Below, one piece after another: positions 54,957 through 64,000 of a stretch of 64,000 nucleotides of DNA. The position numbers and the translations under genes are program-made. The DNA is taken from the NCBI RefSeq assembly GCF_030272615.1, contig NC_081411.1, positions 825,026,397 to 825,090,396 on the forward strand, read 5' to 3'. Position 1 is the stretch's first letter. Each line of letters opens with the position of its first letter. This DNA is from Cryptomeria japonica. Taxonomy: Eukaryota > Streptophyta > Pinopsida > Cupressales > Cupressaceae. Below the pieces are notes generated by a model. The model was not told the origin of the DNA and did no database searches. It saw only the letters and a list, made by a program, of their open reading frames with translations.

Positions 54957-56381
54957 CTTCTAGAGTTCATCAAAAAGATGGGGGTACTGTGATCTCATAC
55001 GTGTTGCGTCCTCCCATGAAGTCATAACCTCATCATAGCAATCCCATCGGACCCTAACCTGGTCCAGCTCTCTACCTCGAAAGGCTAGCGTCCGGTGTGC
55101 CAAAATGTGAATGGGCTCCAAAGCTAGTTGCTCATCCGACTCCACCTGCAAGACATCCCAATCTAAAATATGAGACTCATCATAGATATACTTCCTCAAA
55201 ACTGATATATGAAACACATTGTGGATGCGTGACAGACTAGGTGGCAATGCTAAATGGTAGGCAACTGGTCCTATCCTCTCAAGGATCTCAAATGGCCCTA
55301 CAAAGCGTGGTGCGAGCTTAGAACCCTTTCCATAACGGATTGGACTCTTATGTGGTCGCACTCTCAAAAAGACTTTGTCTCCAACCAAGTAGCTACGATC
55401 TATCCTCTTCGCATCTTCATACTTCTTCTGTCTATCCTTGCCTCTCTAAGATGCTACCTAATCAAATCCACCTGCTATTCCATATCCCGAACTATCTCAA
55501 GTCCAATAGCAACTCTGTCCTCTATGTGGTCCCAACTCAATGATGTCCTACCAGGCCTACCATACAATGCCTGATAGGGTGGCATCCCCAATGAAGTGTG
55601 ATGCCCATTTTTATAGGCAAACTCCATTAAGGGAAGGTACTCTTCCTATCCAGTCTGATGATCCATGACATACAGGTGAAGCATATCCTCTACACCTGAT
55701 TAACCCTCTTTGTTTGACCATCTGTTTCCGGATGATAGGCTGTATTGAAATTGAGCTTGGTGCCCATAGCTACCTGTAGTGCCTTCCAAAAGGAAGAAGT
55801 GAAGAGGGAATCCCTGTCAGAAATAATCTTGCATGAAACGCCATGAAGTCTGACAATGTCTCGCAAGAACACCTGTGCTACTGCTGGTGCTATGAAGGTA
55901 GTCTAAACTGGTGAAAAGTGGGCCACTTTGGTCAACTTGTCAACTGTTACCAAGATGGCACCATGGCGACGAGATGACATAGGGAGACCAATGATGAAAT
56001 CCATGGATATAGTATCCCACTTCCACTCTGGTATAGCATGAGACTGGAGCAACCCACCTGATGGCGGTGCTCTACCTTGACTCTCTGACACTCGAGGCAT
56101 CGGGGTACTAACTCAGCAATGAGCTGCTGCATTCCTGGCCAATGATATAACTGTCTCAAGTCAGCATGCATCTTCTTCACTCTGAGATGTGCTACATAAG
56201 GATCTCTATGAGCCTCCGTGACAATGAACTCTCGTAATCCCTTGGAAGAAGGCACATAGATGCACCCTCTATGGTGTAATAGTCCATCAGACTCCAAGGA
56301 ATAGTCCACATATTTCCCTTCTAGAGTTTCCTGAGATTGTATCACCTGACAAACCTCTAAATACCATCCATCCTCTGGCAA
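54957..56381 (-). pseudogene. Ty3/gypsy integrase with C-terminal chromodomain-like region (element I)
   Basis: Zinc-binding region ([29 protein letters not shown], 56240-56090), core with [20 protein letters not shown] (first Asp, about 56005) and [15 protein letters not shown] (second Asp, about 55810). The third catalytic residue, normally Glu in TDGQSERVNQ, is Lys here ([10 protein letters not shown], about 55700), so the enzyme would be dead. Stops and shifts at about 55900, 55690 and 55390. The end is well kept: VGDKVFLRVRPHKSPIRYGK, PFEILERIGPVAYHLALPPS, NVFHISVLRKYI, then VRVRWDCYDEVMTSWEDATR, a chromodomain-like tail typical of chromoviruses. Confidence 0.88.
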
Positions 56382-57146
56382 TTGCTACAATATCCGATCT
56401 CTCAAATCCGTGCCCATAGATATGGTGTATACCTCATGACATCTCCTACTCAAAGCATCTGCAACTACGTTTTCTTTCTCTTTGATGTAGTGAACGTCAA
56501 AATCATATTTGCACAAGAACTCCATCCATCTCCTCTGACGTGCATTAAGGTTCGGCTGAGTGAATATGTACTGAAGGCTCTGATGGTCTGAATAAAGCTC
56601 AAAATGATGACCCAAAAGGAAGTGTCTCCATCTCACAAGTGCATGCACTACTGCTGCAAGCTCAAGGTCATGAGTAGGCTAGTTAAGCTCATGAGTCTTA
56701 AGTTTCCTAGACTCAAAAGCTATAGCAATACCATCCTGCATAAGGACTGCTCCTAAACCCTCTAGGGAAGCATCTGTGCAAACCATGAAGTTAGCTGAGG
56801 GATCTGGTACTACAAGGATATGTGCACTAGTAAGTGCCTTTTTGAGTTCCTCAAAGGCCCTCTTGCACTTCTCTATACACTCAAATTTCTTCCCTTTATG
56901 CTAAAGAGAAGTAATAGGGTGTGCGACTCTAGAGAATCCCTCAACAAAGCATCGGTAATAACCTGCTAAGCCCATGAAGCTCCTAACTTCTGTCACACTG
57001 GTTGGCATTGGCCAATCCATAATAGCTTTGATCTTTGATGGGTCAATTGAGATCCAATCGTCGGAAATAACGTGCCCAAGGTACTTAACCTTAGAACGAA
57101 AGAAAGCACACTTCGACAAACTGTCAAACAATTGATTGTCCCTCAA
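56382..57146 (-). pseudogene. Ty3/gypsy RNase H and RT connection (element I)
   Basis: KVKYLGHVISDDWISIDPSK and PTSVTEVRSFMGLAGYYRCF (end of RT), then VCTDASLEGLGAVLMQDG (RNase H, about 56740-56790) and [20 protein letters not shown] plus VADALSRR. The RNase H catalytic Asp of CTDAS and the D in YSDH are present. Stops at about 56900, 56680 and 56384. Confidence 0.9.
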
Positions 57147-57990
57147 ACACTACAAAACCTGTCTCAGGTGCTCCTCATGCTCCTCCTCATTCTGAGAATA
57201 TATCAATATGTCATCGAGGAACAAAATCACAAAACAGTCAAGAAATATGCAGAATACCCCATTCATGAGGCTCATGAAAACAACTGGAGCATTCATAAGA
57301 CCGAATGGAACCACGGTGAACTCATAGTGGCTATATCTAGTGTGAAATGCGGTCTTGTGGATATCACTTTCCACTATTCTCAACTGATGGTATCCTGACT
57401 TCAGATCAATTTTGGAAAATACTTTGGCACCTTGAAGTTGGTTGAATAAATCATCGATCCTGGGTAAGGGATATCAGTTCTTGATGGTTACTTTGTTCAA
57501 CTGACGATAATCCATGCATAACCGAAGAGATTCGTCCTTCTTCTTCATGAAGATGACTGGTGCACCCCACGGGGATATGCTAGGACATATGTGACCCTTC
57601 TCTAGGACTTCCTCAAGCTGCATCTCGAGCTCATTAAGATCATTTGCGGTCATCCTATAAGGTTCTCTTAAAACTGGCTCAGCTCTTGGTACAAGGTCTA
57701 TATGGAAGTCAATCTCTCTACGGGGTGACATTCCAGGTAGCTCTGAAGGAAACACGTCTGAATATCCCTTAAGAATAGGATGGTCATCAATTGATGTTTC
57801 CTTTTTGTCCTCTTCCCCTCTATCACTGATGGTGATGGAAAATAGCTGACATCCCTTTTGCATGCTCCACTTAAGCTGCATTGTGGAGATCATATGAAGG
57901 GACACAGGTCTCTGAATCTCAGTGATTACTATGGGCGAACCCTGATCATCCTCACACTTGATTTCTTTCCAGTGGCAATCCATCTTGGCT
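57147..57990 (-). pseudogene. Ty3/gypsy reverse transcriptase (element I)
   Basis: [57 protein letters not shown], then after a stop at about 57472 [15 protein letters not shown] and [19 protein letters not shown], and the catalytic box as FLDD ([20 protein letters not shown], about 57195-57225) in place of YVDD; both Asp are kept. One stop at about 57150 (Q to stop in RQVL). Otherwise close to intact. Confidence 0.93.
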
Positions 57991-58403
57991 CTGCGGGCAT
58001 AAAGTCAATCCATGCCAAGTACAATGCCATATGATCCAAGTGGTGTAACTCTAAGGTCTACTAAGGTGGTGGTATTGCCAATCTGAAGCTGACATGCCCT
58101 AACATCTGATTCCACTGACACTCTAGCCCCTGAAGCTAACTCCACTTCCCAACTGACACCCTATCTAGTTGCCACTAGCCCGCAATGCTCCACAACCAAA
58201 GGAGATATAAAGGAATCAGTAGCTCTTGAATCAAATAATATAGATACATTGTTACCTCTTATCATACATGCAGCCTCAATGACCGTGGCCTGGTGCTCTG
58301 CCTGACAGTTGTCAACCGCTGCAAAGACTCTATGGGACCTACCCATATCTCCAACTATAGGCTCTGATACTGCCATCCTCTGATTCCCTACTATCTGACC
58401 CTA
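57991..58403 (-). pseudogene. Ty3/gypsy protease (element I)
   Basis: VSILFDSRATDSFIS (about 58205-58245): the Asp-Ser-Gly of the active site reads Asp-Ser-Arg, so activity is doubtful. Continues CGLVATR, a stop, VELASGARVSVESDVRACQL and TPLGSYGIVLGMD, then another stop. Family role is to cut the polyprotein. Confidence 0.85.
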
Positions 58404-59705
58404 AGGACACTCTCTCGCCATGTACCCCATGGCCCCACATGTGAAGCAAGCACCGCGTGCCTGAAATTGGACACCCTGAGGCCTAGAAAAAGACTATCCC
58501 CCTATCCTGCTAGAACCACTGTACCCACCCCTGGAGGACTGTTGAGTCCTCGTCAGAGGTGTGTAACGAACCTGAGATTGTTGATCTCGCCTCTAACCCT
58601 GAGACTGCCACTACTTGGGCTTTGCGCCCTGCTGACTCTACGGAGGCCTCTGCCTCTAGTTCTGCTATGACTGTTGCGGAGCAGGGGGTTTGGAGAACCC
58701 CGGTGTGTGTCTGTTATTACCCTTCCAATGGGGTTTCTGAAACTCGTATGTTTGGGGTATAGGGTTTTGGTTCTAGAACCGATCCCTTATATCCAGTGGC
58801 CTGACTTGAATCTCCTCTGCTATCAAAGCCTTCTCCACAGCAACCCAAAGGCTCTCTAGAGCGAACATCCTCATTGGTCCTACTATGCCGGCATTCAACC
58901 CTCTGATAAAATGATTGACGAGAAGCTTCTTGTCTTTCAGGTAGTCCACGTATGGCAAGAGCTCGAAGAACTTGCTCTTGTACTGGGTCACTGAGAGACC
59001 CTTCTGCTAGAGATCATGGAACTCATCTATCCTATGCTGTCTGTAATGCTCTGACAAGTACCTCTCCCTGAACCTCTCTATAAAAATCTCCCATGTGAGA
59101 GTATCAACAACTAAACCGCACTTGTATTCCTTCCATCTCCACCATGTGGAGGTTGTTGTTCTCAATAGGTGGATTGCTACATGTGCCTTTAGATTGCTCT
59201 CGTAAGAGTGCAATGCAAAGAACCTATCCAGGCTCAAAAGCCAAGCCTCAGCTTCTACCCCGTCGGTAGATCCCCTAAACGATGGTGGCTGGAGGTGCAT
59301 AACCTCTCTGATTAGATCCCCTGGATCTCGACGTGATCTCTCATAATACACTGGCTCTGCTTCTTGAGGTGGTCCTAGTAGTTGAACAGAGTCGAGCTCA
59401 TGACCAGCTTGACTCTCTATGGGATTAGGAGGTGGACTCCTACTCCATTCCCTATCTATCGATCTATGGCTCCCTGAGTTCTGGTTTTCAACATGATGAT
59501 CCTTTCCTGGAAGCCTTTCTTGGACTATCCCTATCAGGTTCTGGAGTGTTTCTAAGATGTCCCATTTTGGGTCAACTAGCCATTTGGGAGGAGCCTCTCG
59601 GTTCCTTTGTGGAACCAATTCCTCCCTATCGACCTCTTCACATGCTATTCTTTCATGCCTAGGACCTCTACCACATTTGCAAGCTTGTCACGTAGTTGGA
59701 GGCAT
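58404..59705 (-). pseudogene. Ty3/gypsy gag of element I
   Basis: ATG 59705 (MPPTT, then TGA). The second copy has CGA there, so this is a C-to-T change at a CpG. Gag region follows: HLQPPSFRGSTDGVEAEAWL, RFFALHSYESNLKAHVAIHL, WWRWKEY, FIERFRERYLSEHYRQHRID; a stop at 59007, then LLPYVDYLKDKKLLVNHFIR. The Gln/Arg/Ser-rich tail has several stops; one zinc knuckle, CFTCGAMGYMARECP (His of GH changed to Tyr, about 58408-58452). Forms the particle in the family; here non-functional. Confidence 0.88.
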
Positions 59706-59855
59706 CCTAATGAAAAAATGAAATAAAATAAAATAAATAAATAATTTTTCAGAGAAATATTTAATTAATAAAATTAAATATAATAGGATAAAATTAATTA
59801 ATTAACTAATTAAAGCGAAACGTAATGGAGAAAGGTTCCTAGTGTTGGAAACCTT

Positions 59856-59867
59856 GCTCTGATACCA
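59856..59867 (-). promoter_or_regulatory. Primer binding site of element I
   Basis: Minus-strand tggtatcagagc, exact, three bases from the LTR end at 59871. Confidence 0.92.
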
Positions 59868-60507
59868 AAATGTCATGCCCAAACTTTTGGGCATGAACGG
59901 AATAATTTTTTTTTGAATAACAACCTAATAACATTAAATTTACTAATGCGGAACGCACTAACAAGTTTTGTCTTGACTATGTTTGAGTTAACTCTAACTA
60001 CTAACTCAAGTAAGTGAAAATAACTTAAATAAAATGCGGAATACTAAAAGAAAAATATTATTATCTCATCAATTTTAATCAATAACTTAACTTAATCAAA
60101 CTCTCTAAAATAATTGATGAAGATAATATTAATCCCCAATATCCATTAATTGTTTTTAGGAACTAAATAAATTAATCCTAGCACTTAGTTTATAATGTCT
60201 AAATTTTATTTTAACAATAATTAAAATGTGATTAAACTATTTCGACTAAAGGGTCAATTAAATCCATAATCAAAATTGTCCTATAAAGTTTAATCTTAAC
60301 AAAAACCTATATTTAGGTGGACTAAAAATATTTCCCCATAGCCAAAATAACTCACCCAATTTGTTATAAAAATTTCTAAAGGATTAAACTTCATAAGCAT
60401 TTTAAATTTAAACATCATTTTTAAATATACCCATATGTTTATTAAAAACATATATAAATTATAATAAATATTTAATCTACAATTTGCCCTATTCATTCAT
60501 ATTTTTA

Positions 60508-60621
<114 letters not shown>

Positions 60622-60777
60622 AATAGATATGTTCTCACATTATTATAAAATATCCATGAAAACCCTAACTAAAATATATATTATCTAATGCCCCTTACAT
60701 TTTATAATCTCTTCTTATTTCTTTCATATTACCCTAACCCTAACCGGGCTAGGGTTTTATTTTCTTCTTTTTGTGCA

Positions 60778-61085
60778 AGGCGGAGGTTTCACGCAGGGGG
60801 AGCGGCGGCCATGGAGGAGAAGCGGCAGACGGTTTGGAGGGGAGATGGTGGTAACAGTGGGGGACTCCCCGTAGGGACGGTCATCGCCATGCCTGCGAGT
60901 CATGGCCCACAGAGGCGGCCTTGGCCGCTGCTGTGAGTCGCGGCCTACAACCACAGTTGTGTAGTCGCTGTGGGGCGTCGTCCACAGGGAGGGGCGAAGC
61001 CTCCCCAACTGTGGGTTGCGGCCCATAGTGGCGGCTGCGGCCGCTGCTGGGGGTAGCCGCCCACTGTGCGAGGGGGGCGAGCTCT
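60778..61085 (-). other. GC-rich island in right I LTR
   Basis: Aligns with 47505-47815. CpG-rich; short Arg/Pro-rich frames run in several phases, as expected for GC-rich DNA with few stops, and are not called. Confidence 0.6.
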
Positions 61086-63812
61086 TCGTAACCTAAAGTC
61101 TTTTTAAACTATTCAGATTTAGATCAATTTTTTTTTTTTAATTTTAAATTCCATGTTACTAAAATCTGAGATAAACTATATAACCTTAGATTTATTTCCT
61201 ACAATTAAATAATTGACAGAATTCAATAAATTTATACAGCAACTATATAAATATTTTTTTATTTAAATTAGATAGACTATTTAACTTTAGATTTTAATTT
61301 CTGCAAATTAGTAAATGACAAAATTAAATAAACTTAAACAGTAGCTATATTAATCTAGAATCATTTGATTTTTAACCTTCGAGATATGCATGTATTTTCT
61401 TTAAACCATGCTTTGTATTGGAGAATAAATGGTTAGGACTAGATGCTTAATTTTTTTTTCACTAACATGCAAGCTTCCCTATTTCATTCTTTTCCAATAA
61501 TTCATATGCTTAAAGAGGTAAAATGAACTTTTAGCTTTCTAAAGTAAGATGCATACAGCCATTAATATTTTAATAACATTTCATAGCTAAAGCCCAACAT
61601 CAATATTTCATTTATGCAATACTAATTTAACATAAATAATGCATTTATTTAAGGTATTTTTAGAATACAATATAGTCATCATTACAAGAGGGTGAGATAC
61701 CCAAACTAGTCCCTCATTTATATTAAATGAGGACTTTAAATAAAATAGATACATTTCCTTTCAAAATAGATACAACATATAGTTTCCCTTTACATTGTTG
61801 TAACTTAAAATATAAACTATTTCATTCCCAAATCTTTTTCTGCAAACAAATAAATCCAACAACTTCTACTTGTCCTTTTCTTTTCTTCCAAACAACCTGC
61901 AAATAAATCATAGGCTATGACCATGGAGTGCTCACCTCCCAGCCTAGGCTTACTAGAAGCCACCCCCGAGCTTGGAGAACCAAGCCCTAGACAGGTTACA
62001 CACATGTAAACACAACAAGCAAGGGAAAAAAAACACAACAACATATTCCCAACCAAGGCTACACTTCACCACAAAATGTGATGATCTTACATGGGTGGTA
62101 GTGGACCAAATACCCTGAGGAGATTGCAAGAATGGTAGAACACAATGCCACCTCATGGAAAACAAAGTTATTTCATAAGATCATTAACCCCACATTTCTT
62201 ATGCCCCCCAAGGCATTCATGCCATACTTTCTCCCCTTATTGACCCCCAAATGCACAAACTAGGCCATGCAACAAGGGTCACAAATACACCCCTTGAGTT
62301 CACTCTCATAAAGAGAGTCTCTCACTCGAGGGTTGTCAAACTTCTACCACCCACAAGACCATCCTACTCTCCCAAGAGTAGAAGGCCTTGGTTACTCCCA
62401 AAACATAGAAAATACATACAAGAAAATAAAAAACAGATTGCATAATAATTGTTTTCACAAAAGAAAATACAAGAGATTTATTTTTGCATACAATCAAACT
62501 TTCCAGCATAGACATGCAACGTAAAAAGCAAGAGATGAACCAACCTTCAATCTGCCCAAAGGTATGCTAGAACTAGTTTGAGGATGAGCAACCCAAATCC
62601 ACAATCCTCTCTTCTACACATAGCCAAATTGCGAATCCAAAAACCAACTTTCAAAATGCATAGTCTCCAAAAATGGAGAGTGGGTGATTACCCACAAAAT
62701 CTCTCATTCTTGCCTAACAAGACCTCAGTGAGAGTTCTCACAAGTTTCTAAAATTGAAAACGGAAAAAGTAAGAAAAAGATCAAAAAGGATCTCTCAACA
62801 AAAGGGAAGGCTATCTAACCTAGATGGCACCTTCTAATTTTGAATTTTCACACATCTTAGAAAACCCACTTTTTGGGATGACTAAATAGTCACATGGGAG
62901 TAGACACATGCCTAAAAACACTCCTAACTCATAGGTATACCTTATAGGCTTTAGGAAACACCTTTAAACTACCCCTAGGAGTCCATTTGACCCCTTATAA
63001 ACCCATCTGAAGTTAAATTTCGGGTCCAACCTGTGTTGACCACTCCAAAGACTCTCTACCCAAGGAAAATTTAGAACCACATTCAAATGTTTGAAAAAGC
63101 TATAGTTGAACAACTCCCTTCAAGAGACAAGTCAAAATTCAAGAAATAAATCAACACGTGTCAAGTGACACAATAAAATACATTACAAAATTACACATGG
63201 AAATTGTCTCTTGTTGGATTTAAATAAATCAATAATAAAATTTAACACACATGCATCATTTACTATTACAAATAAAATACGATACATACGGGGTGTTGTC
63301 TCTTCAAATAGACAACCCCTAGCTTTACGAACGTACATAGGTCTAGATTTGGTTCTCCATAATGTTTCCATGGTCACATGGATAATTTCTTGTGCATCTC
63401 AATTACACATTAGTACTTCTAAATAACCTCATATAATATTAAACACATGAATAAGAATACACATCAAACACTCTGCATACAATTTACATTTAAACAAATC
63501 GATATATCTTATATCCAAATAAATCCACATAATTTTGTTCCATACATAACACATGCATCCTATTTCTATCATCATAGTAAAGTCCTTCAATTCCAATAAT
63601 GACATACATCATCACAAAGTAATCCTATTCTAGAATCATATAGAGTTCTATATCTATAATGCATAGAAATGAAGCATCAATATATATCAATGTTATCTAG
63701 ATCATGAAGTCATATAAGTTCCAAATCCATAATGTATAATAATAAAGCATCCATAATAGTCTCAACATGAAAAATATTGAAATGCTAGGATGAGTCGTGG
63801 TAGGACCTCACA

Positions 63813-64000
63813 CATTTAATTATGTACAACTGTAATGATCATCTTGTAAAAAAAATTCATTATGCTCCTTCATAGTCTTCAACTTTATCTCAAATTTTAT
63901 AATATTTTTCAATAATTTTAGCTAATAATTAACAAGTATGAATTTATTCTTTAATTTTAGAAACATCTTATCCCATTTTATCTCAAAATTTATAGTATTT
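63813..64000. other. Flanking AT-rich DNA
   Basis: Outside element I. No frame or element end seen. Two similar stretches, ttatctcaaattttataata (63889) and ttatctcaaaatttatagta (63977), lie 88 bp apart. Confidence 0.5.

Overview
The window is a dense block of plant transposable elements with no intact cellular gene. It is AT-rich, has no operons, and consists almost entirely of LTR retrotransposons nested in one another. The LTRs reach 4 kb and all elements are decayed by stops, frameshifts and C-to-T changes. This fits intergenic DNA of a large plant genome, most likely a gymnosperm; that assignment is inference from repeat style, not from a marker gene.

The layers were resolved by locating LTR ends (TG..CA), primer binding sites (PBS, tggtatcagagc type), polypurine tracts (PPT) and target-site duplications (TSD). 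The oldest layer is K, a minus-strand Ty3/gypsy relic whose protease (37260-37980) and gag-like part (45040-45474) are separated by the giant solo LTR N (37981-45034). N itself holds J (41158-43963), a complete but pol-less LTR element. K was also invaded by A (1517-37259), a plus-strand Ty1/copia element whose pol lies at 1750-4465 and whose 3' LTR is split into three pieces by B (4813-14035) and C (14562-36386).

B has LTRs, a coiled-coil Gag with several zinc knuckles and a second long ORF of unknown function, but no pol; it carries solo LTR H (7055-9636). C is a Ty1/copia element with gag-pol at 28690-33958, interrupted by solo LTR F (30653-31973); its 3' LTR carries solo LTR G (35106-36022). 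The 5' half of C is filled by a CACTA-like transposon end with a fragment of a DRM-type DNA methyltransferase gene (15787-17108), a minus-strand tandem element E (17109-25986) and an LTR D with a sister LTR D1 inserted in it (25987-28680). E, like B, encodes a coiled-coil, multi-zinc-knuckle Gag plus the same unknown second ORF and no pol.

From 45475 to 63812 lies I, a minus-strand Ty3/gypsy chromovirus-like element with ~4 kb LTRs. It too is a tandem: LTR, gag-pol, LTR (interrupted by inverted solo LTR M, 49624-53824), then PBS and a truncated second gag.

The most noteworthy biology is the pair of pol-less elements B and E. They share an uncharacterised two-protein layout, and their 3' untranslated regions and PPTs match those of the pol-bearing copia elements A and C. 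This suggests a non-autonomous lineage that keeps its own Gag and an extra protein while borrowing copia reverse transcriptase and integrase. The second is the methyltransferase fragment inside a CACTA-like end: a piece of a silencing gene carried in a transposon.
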